Shown here: positions 9,278 through 16,594 of the stretch, piece by piece
How positions within the stretch are numbered: the first letter of the stretch is position 1
Layout: the number at the start of each line of letters is the position of its first letter
Assembly: GCF_028283785.1 (NCBI RefSeq)
Contig: NZ_JAPWKB010000019.1
Coordinates: 578,001-642,000, forward strand
Direction: 5' to 3'
DNA: 64,000 nt
DNA from: Paraburkholderia sp.
Lineage (GTDB): Bacteria; Pseudomonadota; Gammaproteobacteria; Burkholderiales; Burkholderiaceae
Position numbers and translations under genes: made by a program
Notes under the pieces: generated by a model
Told to the model about the DNA's origin: nothing
Databases searched by the model: none
Seen by the model: only the letters and a program-made list of their open reading frames with translations

Positions 9278-9652
9278 GTGTAATCCCGTTTGGTCCTGCC
9301 GCGCCGCATCGTGGGGTGTCGCCGACTGCGACTGGCGCTCGACCCCGGAGCGCCACCGATGTGTTTCGCGCTGGTGTTGCCGTCAACGGCATCGCCAACC
9401 CGAAAATCGTTCCCGACGAGCGGACTTCGACTGTTTATCGGCAGGGTGGGGGAAAACTTGAGGACTATCGGCGAGGCGGGAAATGCCGCGAGGGCGTGCG
9501 CGTAGCGGCGTCCGCCGGCGGTGCGGCGGACGGGCGCGTGGTCTGGCTGAAATCTGTCCGGACCGGCTGGACCCGGTTTCGGTTGACACCTGTATCCAGC
9601 ATTACGGCCAGTTGACGGTCGGACTTGAGTGTGCAGAATTAGGGTCTGCGCA
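9278..9652. other. Intergenic region upstream of the 255-aa protein gene
   Basis: About 375 bases between two minus-strand genes. There is one GC-rich hairpin near 9509-9533 (GTCCGCC / GGCGGAC) with no T-run. No tRNA, clear promoter or credible small gene is visible. The open frames across it are shadow-like. Confidence 0.4.
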
Positions 9653-9979
9653 CTACTTGATAACAATTCCTTGCCACGCGAAAAACACCGCCAGCCCGAC
9701 CGCGATGGTCAGCAGCGGGCGTCGTGTCAACGCGCTGACGGCAACGGCGGCCAGTGCGCCGACCAGCTGCGGATTGCGCCACGTCAATTCGGCGTCTGCG
9801 CCGTGGGGCGAAACGGCCATCGGCACGATGATCGCCGTCAACACGGTCACCGGGACGAAGCCGAGCGCGGTGCGTACCAGCGGCGGAAAAACCAGACGGT
9901 CGCCGAGGACGAAAACCGCCGAACGGATCAGCCACGTAATCAGCGCCATGCCGACGATCAGAATTGCGTAGCTCATCAC
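9653..9979 (-). CDS. azlD: AzlD-family branched-chain amino acid exporter small subunit
   Basis: A 108-residue protein with four hydrophobic helices and the AzlD pattern (ITWLIRSAVFVL, then ALGFVPVTVLTAIIVP). AzlD proteins pair with AzlC to export branched-chain amino acids or analogues. In E. coli the pair is YgaH/YgaZ. Start is a GTG at 9979 whose GTGA overlaps the TGA stop of the upstream azlC, so the two are translationally coupled. An ATG one codon later is equally possible. Confidence 0.88.
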   Translation of the reverse strand: MMSYAILIVGMALITWLIRSAVFVLGDRLVFPPLVRTALGFVPVTVLTAIIVPMAVSPHGADAELTWRNPQLVGALAAVAVSALTRRPLLTIAVGLAVFFAWQGIVIK

Positions 9980-10719
9980 GATGCCTCAGCCGTTTTCGGT
10001 TGATGAAAACCCGGCCGCGACAGCAGCACGCCGACCGCGACGCCCGCGCAGACCGCGCCGAGCAGGCCGAGTTTGTACGGCCACGCCTGCCAGAAAAAGG
10101 CCAGCGCGCCAGCGGTCGCCGCGGCCGCGAGATAACGCAGCGCGACCAGTTGCGGCACGACGATCGCGATAAAGGTGGCGACCATCGCGAAGTCGAGTCC
10201 GAGCGATTGCAGGCCGGGAAACGCGGCGCCGAACAGGAGACCGGCGAGCGTCCAGAGTTGCCAGTTCACGTACATCGCGACGCCCGCGCCGAGGAAGTAG
10301 TACGGGTTGGCGTCGGCGGTCGGGCGAAGCCGGTAGCGCGACCAGACCACCGCGAACACTTCGTCGGTGAGCAGGCCGCCGAGCGTCCAGCGCCAGCGCA
10401 TCGGCAGATGCGCGACGTACGGCGCGAGCGTTGCGCTGTACAGCACGTGACGCAGATTGACGACCAGCGTGGTCGCCCAGATCACGGCAAAGCTGGCGTG
10501 ACCGGCGATCAGTCCGACGCCGATGAATTGCGCCGAACCGGCGAACACCAGCAGCGACATCAGTTGTCCATGCCACGCATGCAGCGGGCCGGAACTCACG
10601 AGCGTGCCGAAAATCACGCCGAACGGCGCGGCGCCGACCATCATCGGAATGATGTCGCGGGCGCCGTCGGTGAATTCGGTCAGGCGGGAAGGGGCGGTAG
10701 TGCGTTGGGTCAAGCTCAT
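9976..10719 (-). CDS. azlC: AzlC-family branched-chain amino acid exporter large subunit
   Basis: A 247-residue inner-membrane protein with the AzlC signature (GAAPFGVIFGTL, FAGSAQFIGVGL, VVNLRHVLYSATLAP, and the LTDEVFAV loop). It forms the export pore with AzlD. The ATG at 10719 directly abuts AGGAG with no spacing. A TTG two codons later (10713) would have ideal spacing, so the true start may be TTG. The AraC-type regulator gene lies just upstream on the same strand, 67 bases away, and probably controls the pair. Confidence 0.9.
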   Translation of the reverse strand: MSLTQRTTAPSRLTEFTDGARDIIPMMVGAAPFGVIFGTLVSSGPLHAWHGQLMSLLVFAGSAQFIGVGLIAGHASFAVIWATTLVVNLRHVLYSATLAPYVAHLPMRWRWTLGGLLTDEVFAVVWSRYRLRPTADANPYYFLGAGVAMYVNWQLWTLAGLLFGAAFPGLQSLGLDFAMVATFIAIVVPQLVALRYLAAAATAGALAFFWQAWPYKLGLLGAVCAGVAVGVLLSRPGFHQPKTAEAS

Positions 10720-10786
10720 CTCCTTTATGCCGGGAGCATAGCGGAGCGAAGGACGCGGGCGCTTGTACGTTCTTGCGGTATCGGCG

Positions 10787-11653
10787 TCAGGCGGACTGCC
10801 AGCGGCCCGGCGGCACGCCGAACATGCGCCGGAAATGTCGGGTGAAATGGCTCTGGTCGCTAAAGCCGCTTTCGACGGCGACATCGGCGACCGGCACGCC
10901 CGCGCGCAACGGCGCGAGCGAGCGCTGCAAACGCAACTGGGTGCGCCACGCGTGCGGCGGCAGACCGGTCGTCTGACTGAACAGCCGCGCCGCATGAAAC
11001 GGCGACAGGCCGACCGCTTCGGCCAGTTCGCCGAGCAGCACCGGCGAGCCGAGATCGTCGGCGAGACGGGCTTTCATCGACTCGACGCGCGAATCGTCGG
11101 CGGCGATGCGCGGTGTATCGGGACACGCCGACGCATAGCGGATCAGCAGCATCGACAGCGCGTCGATCATCGCGGCTTCGGCGGCTTCGGCGGCTTCCGT
11201 GCCGGGTGCGGCGGTGGTTGAGTGTGCGTCGGTAGTGGCGCGCTCCATCGCCCAATGTGCATAGGCGAGACTGCGCGCGAGTTGCGGATCGCGGATCACG
11301 CCGGGCTCGAACCACGGCATCGGGCACGCGCGTCCGGCGACGTCGTTTGCCAGTCGATGCATGAAATCCACCGGCGCATACAGCACGCGATAGCGCCAGC
11401 CGTCGTCGGTCGCGCGCGATCCGGTGTGGAGTTCGCCGGGATTGATGATCGGCACGCCGCCGGTTTCGGCGACGTAATCCGTGCCGCGATAGCGATACCC
11501 CTCCGCGCCTGCGACGATCACCGGGATCGTGTACGCGTCGTGCCAATGCGGCGTGAACGTGTGATCGTGATATTCAGCCGTGACCAGATCCGCGCCGGGG
11601 AGGATCGGCGTGCGCCAGTAGCGGGCGGAATTGCGGAAACGGTTGACGGTCAT
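10787..11653 (-). CDS. AraC-family transcriptional regulator
   Basis: A 288-residue regulator. The N-terminal half is an AraC-type cupin sensor (HDHTFTPHWHDAYTIPV, then INPGELHTG). The C-terminal 100 residues hold two helix-turn-helix motifs ending in SGFSDQSHFTRHFRRMFGVPPGRW, the AraC signature. An Ala/Glu-rich linker sits near residue 155. Start is taken at the ATG at 11653. A TTG two codons earlier is possible. Its position directly upstream of azlC-azlD suggests it activates them in response to an amino acid, by analogy with other AraC-azlCD pairs. Confidence 0.9.
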   Translation of the reverse strand: MTVNRFRNSARYWRTPILPGADLVTAEYHDHTFTPHWHDAYTIPVIVAGAEGYRYRGTDYVAETGGVPIINPGELHTGSRATDDGWRYRVLYAPVDFMHRLANDVAGRACPMPWFEPGVIRDPQLARSLAYAHWAMERATTDAHSTTAAPGTEAAEAAEAAMIDALSMLLIRYASACPDTPRIAADDSRVESMKARLADDLGSPVLLGELAEAVGLSPFHAARLFSQTTGLPPHAWRTQLRLQRSLAPLRAGVPVADVAVESGFSDQSHFTRHFRRMFGVPPGRWQSA

Positions 11654-11665
11654 GATCAATCGAAA

Positions 11666-11681
11666 ATAGGAAAAGTCCTAT
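11666..11681. promoter_or_regulatory. Short inverted repeat upstream of the AraC gene
   Basis: ATAGGA-AAAG-TCCTAT, a perfect 6-bp inverted repeat, lies 13 bases upstream of the AraC start codon in a relatively AT-rich stretch. Its position fits an autoregulatory operator or part of the core promoter. No binding protein can be assigned from sequence. Confidence 0.35.
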
Positions 11682-11763
11682 GTGGTCTGACAGTGTAGCG
11701 CGCGATCGACGGTCTCGCGACCTTCCGCACGCGCGCCGGAAACGGCGGTATTCGCCGCTGCGC

Positions 11764-12273
11764 TCACTTGACCGGAATGGTCGTGCCGGCGGGCATCGGC
11801 ACGGCTGTGACACTGTTTTTTGCACTGCCGGTCGCGATCCGGTCGCTGTAGGTCAGATAGACCAGCGTATTGCGTTTGGGATCGACGACGCGCACGACGT
11901 GCAGCGTTTTGAACAGCAAGGACATGCGGTCGCTGAAGACGTCGGATTGCTGCTTGAGCTGACCGGTGAAGGAGATCGCGCCGACCTGCCGGCACGCGAT
12001 CGACGCTTCGGTCGGATCTTCGGCGATACCGAGCGTGCCTTTGATGCCGCCGGTTCGCGCGCGCGACACGTAGCAGGTGACGCCGTGCACGAGCGGATCG
12101 TCGTACGCTTCGACGACGACGCGGTCGGAGCCGGTCATCCGGAAGTTGGTGTTGACGCTGGCGACTTCCTCGCCATGCGCAATCGACGCGACGAGCGCCA
12201 ACCCAGCGACGGCACACGCGTGAATGGAAGTGGAAGTCAGCGCTGAAACGCGCGAGGATCGGAGAATGGGCAT
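11764..12273 (-). CDS. creA: CreA family periplasmic protein
   Basis: A 169-residue protein with a signal peptide (hydrophobic to residue 34, cleavage after SIAHG). The CreA family core follows: VNTNFRMTGSDRVVVEAYDDP, CYVSRARTGG, GIAEDPTEASIACRQVG, and the C-terminal VYLTYSDR. The family is widespread in proteobacteria, named from the E. coli creABCD locus, but its biochemical role is unknown. No creB/C/D genes are nearby. The gene stands alone, downstream of the tRNA-Asn pair on the same strand. Confidence 0.9.
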   Translation of the reverse strand: MPILRSSRVSALTSTSIHACAVAGLALVASIAHGEEVASVNTNFRMTGSDRVVVEAYDDPLVHGVTCYVSRARTGGIKGTLGIAEDPTEASIACRQVGAISFTGQLKQQSDVFSDRMSLLFKTLHVVRVVDPKRNTLVYLTYSDRIATGSAKNSVTAVPMPAGTTIPVK

Positions 12274-12404
12274 AAAGATGAGCGACGAGGCGGCGCGTGA
12301 AATGGAACAGCCATCCTATACCGCGAAAGCGGCAGGCCGACGTGCGCGGCGGTCTATCTTTTTGCTTTGAAGCGAATGGGCAGGGCGATCGGTGAAACCG
12401 AGCC

Positions 12405-12441
12405 ACAAAAAGAAAAAGGCCCGCAGATGAATGCGGGCCTT
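12405..12441 (-). terminator. Terminator of the distal tRNA-Asn gene
   Basis: A 10-bp stem AAGGCCCGCA / TGCGGGCCTT (12416-12425 and 12432-12441), followed on the minus strand by TTTCTTTTTG. Confidence 0.85.
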
Positions 12442-12450
12442 CGAATTTTT

Positions 12451-12526
12451 TGGCTCCTCGACCTGGGCTCGAACCAGGGACCTACGGATTAACAGTCCGG
12501 CGCTCTACCAACTGAGCTATCGAGGA
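12451..12526 (-). tRNA. tRNA-Asn(GTT), copy 1
   Basis: A 76-nt cloverleaf with acceptor TCCTCGA/TCGAGGA, anticodon GTT in the loop CTGTTAA, TTCGAGCC T-loop and encoded CCA at 12451-12453. It is identical to copy 2 except for one compensated acceptor pair (T4-A69 here). Confidence 0.97.
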
Positions 12527-12548
12527 ACAGCAGTACAACTTGTCTTAC

Positions 12549-12577
12549 ATAAAAAAGCCCGCTGTGATTAACGGGCT
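12549..12577 (-). terminator. Terminator between the two tRNA-Asn genes
   Basis: Stem AGCCCG / CGGGCT (12556-12561, 12572-12577), followed on the minus strand by TTTTTT. It sits between the two tRNA genes, so it may cap copy 2 or reduce read-through into copy 1. Confidence 0.65.
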
Positions 12578-12588
12578 CTTGCAATTCT

Positions 12589-12664
12589 TGGCTCCCCGAC
12601 CTGGGCTCGAACCAGGGACCTACGGATTAACAGTCCGGCGCTCTACCAACTGAGCTATCGGGGA
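12589..12664 (-). tRNA. tRNA-Asn(GTT), copy 2
   Basis: A 76-nt cloverleaf with acceptor TCCCCGA/TCGGGGA, anticodon GTT and encoded CCA at 12589-12591. It lies first in the pair and directly downstream of a near-consensus promoter. Confidence 0.97.
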
Positions 12665-12686
12665 ACATCAACAGCAGAGAAGCGAA

Positions 12687-12715
12687 ATTGTAGGGGCTGC
12701 TTTATGACCTGTCAA
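12687..12715 (-). promoter_or_regulatory. Sigma70-type promoter of the tRNA-Asn pair
   Basis: Read on the minus strand: TTGACA (12715-12710), a 17-base spacer, TACAAT (12692-12687). The -10 ends 22 bases before the 5' end of tRNA-Asn copy 2. Consensus -35 and a one-mismatch -10 with ideal spacing make this a strong promoter. Confidence 0.85.
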
Positions 12716-12783
12716 TACCTGCGGATTTATCCGTTTTAGAAACCGCTTCCGTCAGGTACGGCAGGGCGTCAGCCGCTACGTGC

Positions 12784-13107
12784 TCAGCGTGCCAGCAACG
12801 CGAGCTTTTCCTTGATGTCTTTGAATTCGTCGGCTTCGGGAAGCGGCGCCTTCGTCTTGGTGATGCTCGGCCAGTTCTTGGCCAGGTCCGCGTTCAGTTC
12901 GATGAAGGTTTGCTGGTCGCCCGGCACGTCTTCTTCGGCATAGATGGCGTTCACCGGACATTCGGCGACGCACACGGCACAGTCGATGCACTCGTCGGGA
13001 TCGATCGCGAGGAAGTTGGGACCTTCGCGAAAGCAGTCCACCGGGCACACATCAACGCAGTCGGTATAGCGGCATTTGATGCAGCTTTCGGTCACAACGT
13101 GAGTCAT
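12784..13107 (-). CDS. fdxA: Ferredoxin FdxA (7Fe, 3Fe-4S plus 4Fe-4S)
   Basis: A 107-residue low-potential electron carrier. The N-terminal cluster motif is C-x7-C-x3-CP (from Cys9) and the second is C-x2-C-x2-C-x3-CP (CIDCAVCVAECP), the layout of the seven-iron FdxA/Azotobacter-type ferredoxins. The C-terminal 45 residues are the usual charged extension of this family. AGGAG precedes the ATG. The gene diverges from pncB with 260 bases between. The electron partner is not evident here. Confidence 0.95.
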   Translation of the reverse strand: MTHVVTESCIKCRYTDCVDVCPVDCFREGPNFLAIDPDECIDCAVCVAECPVNAIYAEEDVPGDQQTFIELNADLAKNWPSITKTKAPLPEADEFKDIKEKLALLAR

Positions 13108-13367
13108 TCAGGCAGCTCCTGCATGGTGTATCGGGGGAGGCGAAACGCCAAAACCGGTATTGTATCGTAACGTCAAGTGGGACATGCACCATCGGTCCAC
13201 CGGGTTTAGACGTTTTCGTGATTAGTTTATGAGGTGCAACGTGCGGCCAGTTGCCGCAGCATTGTCGCGCATTCGGGTAACATGCGACAGACGGTACGCA
13301 GGGGCGCACCGCCAGCGCATGGCTCGGCCATCAAGCCTCCCGTTTTCGCAGTCTGGTTTGCCACATC

Positions 13368-14561
13368 ATGATCATTACTTCGCTGCTCGATACAGACCTG
13401 TACAAGTTCACGATGATGCAGGTGGTTTTGCATCATTTCCCGGCGGCGAACGTCGAATACCGCTTTAAGTGCCGCACGCCGAATGTCGATCTCGTGCCGT
13501 ATATCGAAGAGATTCGCGGCGAAGTCCGCAAGCTCTGCGACCTGCGCTTCACGGACGACGAGCTCGACTATCTGCGGCGGATGCGCTTTATCAAAAGCGA
13601 CTTCATCGACTTTCTCGCGCTGTTCCATCTCAGCGAAAAGTACATTTCGATCACGCCGTCGCCGAAGGGCAATGGCGAGATCGACATCGATATCAAAGGG
13701 CCGTGGCTGCACACGATTCTCTACGAGATTCCGCTGCTCGCGATCGTCAACGAAGTCTATTTCCGTAATACGCAGCAGCAGCCGGCCTACACCGAAGGCC
13801 GTGGGCGTCTGACGGACAAGATCCAGTTGCTCGGCGCGCGGTCGGAATTCGCCGACTGCAAGATCGCCGATTACGGCACGCGCCGCCGCTTCTCGAAGCA
13901 GTGGCACGAGGAAGTGATCCTCACGCTGAAAGACGGCCTCGGCGAGCAGTTCGCGGGCACCAGCAACGTCTACTACGCGATGAAGCACGGCCTCACGCCG
14001 CTCGGCACGATGGCGCACGAGTACTTGCAGGCATGCCAGGCGCTCGGTCCGCGTCTGCGCGATTCGCAGATTTTCGGCTTCGAGATGTGGGCGAAGGAAT
14101 ATCGCGGCGACCTCGGCATTGCGTTGTCGGACGTGTACGGCATGCAGGCGTTTCTGCGCGACTTCGATATGTACTTCTGCAAGCTGTTCGACGGCGCGCG
14201 TCACGATTCCGGCGACCCGTTCGACTGGGGCGAGCGCCTGTTGAGGCACTACGAGGCGAACCGCTGCGACCCGCGCACGAAGATTCTCGTGTTCTCCGAC
14301 GCACTCGATATCCCGAAGGTGCTGCAACTGTACGAACGCTTTCGCGGACGCTGCAAGCTCGCCTTCGGCGTGGGCACGAACCTCACCAACGACCTCGGTT
14401 ACAACCCGCTGCAGATCGTGATCAAGATGGTTCGCTGCAACGGTCAGCCGGTGGCGAAGCTGTCGGATTCGCCGGGCAAGAACATGTGCGAGGACAAGGC
14501 GTATCTCGCCTATCTGCGCCAGGTTTTCGGCATTCCGCAGCCTGAGGAAAACGCGATCTGA
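13368..14561 (+). CDS. pncB: Nicotinate phosphoribosyltransferase
   Basis: A 397-residue cytosolic enzyme that joins nicotinate and PRPP to make nicotinate mononucleotide in the NAD salvage (Preiss-Handler) pathway. Family motifs are present: LLDTDLYKFTMMQ at the N-terminus, the catalytic-histidine region AMKHGLTPLGTMAHEY, GARHDSGDPFDWGE, and the FGVGTNLTND phosphate site. Length matches E. coli PncB (about 400). It stands alone between fdxA and the lutC-like gene. I see no obvious NadQ- or NrtR-type operator upstream. Confidence 0.95.
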   Translation: MIITSLLDTDLYKFTMMQVVLHHFPAANVEYRFKCRTPNVDLVPYIEEIRGEVRKLCDLRFTDDELDYLRRMRFIKSDFIDFLALFHLSEKYISITPSPKGNGEIDIDIKGPWLHTILYEIPLLAIVNEVYFRNTQQQPAYTEGRGRLTDKIQLLGARSEFADCKIADYGTRRRFSKQWHEEVILTLKDGLGEQFAGTSNVYYAMKHGLTPLGTMAHEYLQACQALGPRLRDSQIFGFEMWAKEYRGDLGIALSDVYGMQAFLRDFDMYFCKLFDGARHDSGDPFDWGERLLRHYEANRCDPRTKILVFSDALDIPKVLQLYERFRGRCKLAFGVGTNLTNDLGYNPLQIVIKMVRCNGQPVAKLSDSPGKNMCEDKAYLAYLRQVFGIPQPEENAI

Positions 14562-14748
14562 TCGCCGCACGCCGCGTGCCGATGCTGCATTCACGCTGCA
14601 GCGGCGCGCGGTGTCGTTCAACCCCGATCCACGACATTAGCAGCGTGCGCCGCGCGCCGCTACCTGGCCATTCGGCCGACTGTTCGCGCCCGCTGCGGCC
14701 GGTATAATTCTCGCGATTCACACGGCCTTCGCTACGAGGATTTTCGCC

Positions 14749-15384
14749 ATGGACACATCGCTCGCCCGCCGCAACATCCTCGCGCGTATTCGCGCTGCCC
14801 AAGGTCGCGAAGCCGCAGCCGACTATCTTTCGCGTCATCCTCCCGGCCCGCGTCCGCCCATGCCGGACGACCTCACCGCGCGCTTCATCGAGCAGGCGCA
14901 GAAAATGTCCACCACGGTCGATACCGTGAACACTCTCAGCGACGTGCCGGCTGCCGCGCATCGTTATCTGTCGGAACACGGCCTGTCCACGACGGCGATT
15001 GCATGGCAAACGCTGACCGGTCTCGCGTGGGCCGAAGCCGGTATCGATGTCGCATTCCGCAAGCCGCAAGACAGCGATGTCGTCGGTATCACCGGCTGTT
15101 TTTGCGCGGTGGCCGAGACCGGCACGCTGGCCTTGCTGTCCGGTCCCGAGACCTATGCATCGGCGGGCTTGCTGCCGGAGACGCATATCGCCATCGTGCC
15201 GGTCTCGCGCATCGTGTCGGGTCATGAAGAAGCGTTCGGCCTGATCCGCTCCGAGCGTGGCGAACTGCCGCGCGCGGTCAACTTCGTGTCGGGCCCGTCG
15301 CGTACCGGCGATATCGAGCAGACCATCGTGCTCGGCGCGCACGGACCGTATCGCGTCCACGCGATCGTCGTTCGCGGCGCGTGA
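14749..15384 (+). CDS. lutC: LutC/YkgG family (LUD domain) protein
   Basis: A 211-residue protein with the LUD fold signature: GITGCFCAVAETGTLALLSG near residues 118-137 and, near the end, FVSGPSRTGDIEQTIVLGAHGP. In other bacteria LutC works with LutA and LutB to oxidise L-lactate to pyruvate, with LutC thought to be the non-catalytic third part. No lutA or lutB (the iron-sulfur partners) is adjacent in this window, so the lactate role is inferred only from family membership. GAGGA lies 10 bases before the ATG. A TATAAT box at 14703-14708 is a candidate -10 but lacks a good -35. Confidence 0.85.
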   Translation: MDTSLARRNILARIRAAQGREAAADYLSRHPPGPRPPMPDDLTARFIEQAQKMSTTVDTVNTLSDVPAAAHRYLSEHGLSTTAIAWQTLTGLAWAEAGIDVAFRKPQDSDVVGITGCFCAVAETGTLALLSGPETYASAGLLPETHIAIVPVSRIVSGHEEAFGLIRSERGELPRAVNFVSGPSRTGDIEQTIVLGAHGPYRVHAIVVRGA

Positions 15385-15604
15385 CGGCGCGTCGGCCTCG
15401 GTAGATCGCCACGCATCGGGCACACACGCGCGTTCCGTCGCACGTCATCGGGCGTCGGCGTCATGTGAGTCCACGCTGCGTCGCACGAGTCCATTCTTAC
15501 GGGCGGGTCGTTTTTCTCGCCCGTCCTGTGTCATTTCAAGCGCGTTCATCAAGCATGTGACAGCGCCGCGCAACACGTGCGGCGCGCGAATCGGAGAATT
15601 GCAA

Positions 15605-16594
15605 ATGCAGAAGATCCTCGTTGCTCGTCCCATTTTTCCGGACGTGATCGATCGCCTCAAACAGTATTTCGACGTGGACTGGAATCAGGGCGACGTGCTG
15701 CCCGCCGACGCGTTGAAGCAACGTCTCGCCGACAAGGACGGCGCGCTGAGCGCGGGCGATCCGATCGACGGCTCGGTGCTCGCCGCCGCGCCGCGCTTGC
15801 GCGTGGTGTCGAACATGGCGGTCGGCTACAACAATTTCGACATGGCGGCGTTCAACGCATCGAACGTGCTCGGCACGAATACGCCTGACGTGCTGAACGA
15901 ATCCACCGCGGATTTCGGCTGGGCGCTAATGATGGCTGCGGCACGGCGCATCGCCGAATCCGAGCACTGGTTGCGCGCGGGCAAGTGGGGCAAATGGTCG
16001 TACGACGGTTTTCTCGGCGGCGATCTGTACGGCTCGACGCTCGGTGTGATCGGCATGGGGCGGATCGGCCAGGCGTTGGCGCGTCGCGCGCGCGGCTTCA
16101 ACATGCAGGTGATCTATCACAACCGTTCGCGGGTCGCGCCTGAGATCGAAGCCGACCTGAACGCGCACTACGTGTCGAAAGAGGAGCTGTTGCGCCGCGC
16201 CGATCACGTCGTGCTGGTGCTGCCGTACACGAAGGACAGCCATCACACGATCGGCGCGGCCGAACTCGCGCTGATGAAGCCGAGCGCTACGCTGACGAAT
16301 ATCGCGCGCGGCGGCATCGTCGACGATGCGGCACTGGCCGAAGCGCTGCGCACGAAGCAGATTGCGGCGGCGGGGCTCGACGTGTTCGAGGGCGAGCCGT
16401 CGGTGAATCCGGCTTTGCTGACGGTGCCGAATGTCGTGCTGACGCCGCACATCGCGAGCGCGACCGAGGCCACCCGTCGTGCGATGGCGAATCTCGCGGC
16501 TGACAACCTGATTGCCGCATTGGGCGAGGGTCCGCGCGCGGGCAATCCGCCGAACCCGATCAACGCCGACGTGATGGGCCGGGCGCGTCAATGA
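15605..16594 (+). CDS. ghrB: 2-hydroxyacid dehydrogenase (glyoxylate/hydroxypyruvate reductase type)
   Basis: A 329-residue D-isomer-specific 2-hydroxyacid dehydrogenase. It has the NAD(P)-binding GxGxxGxxxA motif (VIGMGRIGQALARRA) and the Arg/Glu/His catalytic set in NIARGGIVDD, GLDVFEGEPS and LTPHIASAT. It most resembles GhrB-type enzymes that reduce glyoxylate, hydroxypyruvate or 2-ketogluconate. The exact substrate is uncertain, so the symbol is tentative. The ATG at 15605 has GGAGA 7 bases upstream. A longer in-frame extension from 15257 overlaps lutC and is not credible. The stop overlaps the rmuC start (ATGA). Confidence 0.85.
   Translation: MQKILVARPIFPDVIDRLKQYFDVDWNQGDVLPADALKQRLADKDGALSAGDPIDGSVLAAAPRLRVVSNMAVGYNNFDMAAFNASNVLGTNTPDVLNESTADFGWALMMAAARRIAESEHWLRAGKWGKWSYDGFLGGDLYGSTLGVIGMGRIGQALARRARGFNMQVIYHNRSRVAPEIEADLNAHYVSKEELLRRADHVVLVLPYTKDSHHTIGAAELALMKPSATLTNIARGGIVDDAALAEALRTKQIAAAGLDVFEGEPSVNPALLTVPNVVLTPHIASATEATRRAMANLAADNLIAALGEGPRAGNPPNPINADVMGRARQ

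Noticed and set aside
9278..9652. Possible small gene in the gap next to azlD
   Set aside because: Open frames there lack a ribosome site and have unnatural composition; only a weak hairpin is visible.
12405..12664. tRNA-Asn pair considered as an integration site scar
   Set aside because: The second copy is full length, has its own promoter position and terminator, and no integrase or foreign DNA is near, so simple duplication explains it.
15257..15604. N-terminal extension of the hydroxyacid dehydrogenase
   Set aside because: The extension overlaps lutC, is Ser/Arg-rich, and the internal ATG at 15605 has a good ribosome site and the normal family start.
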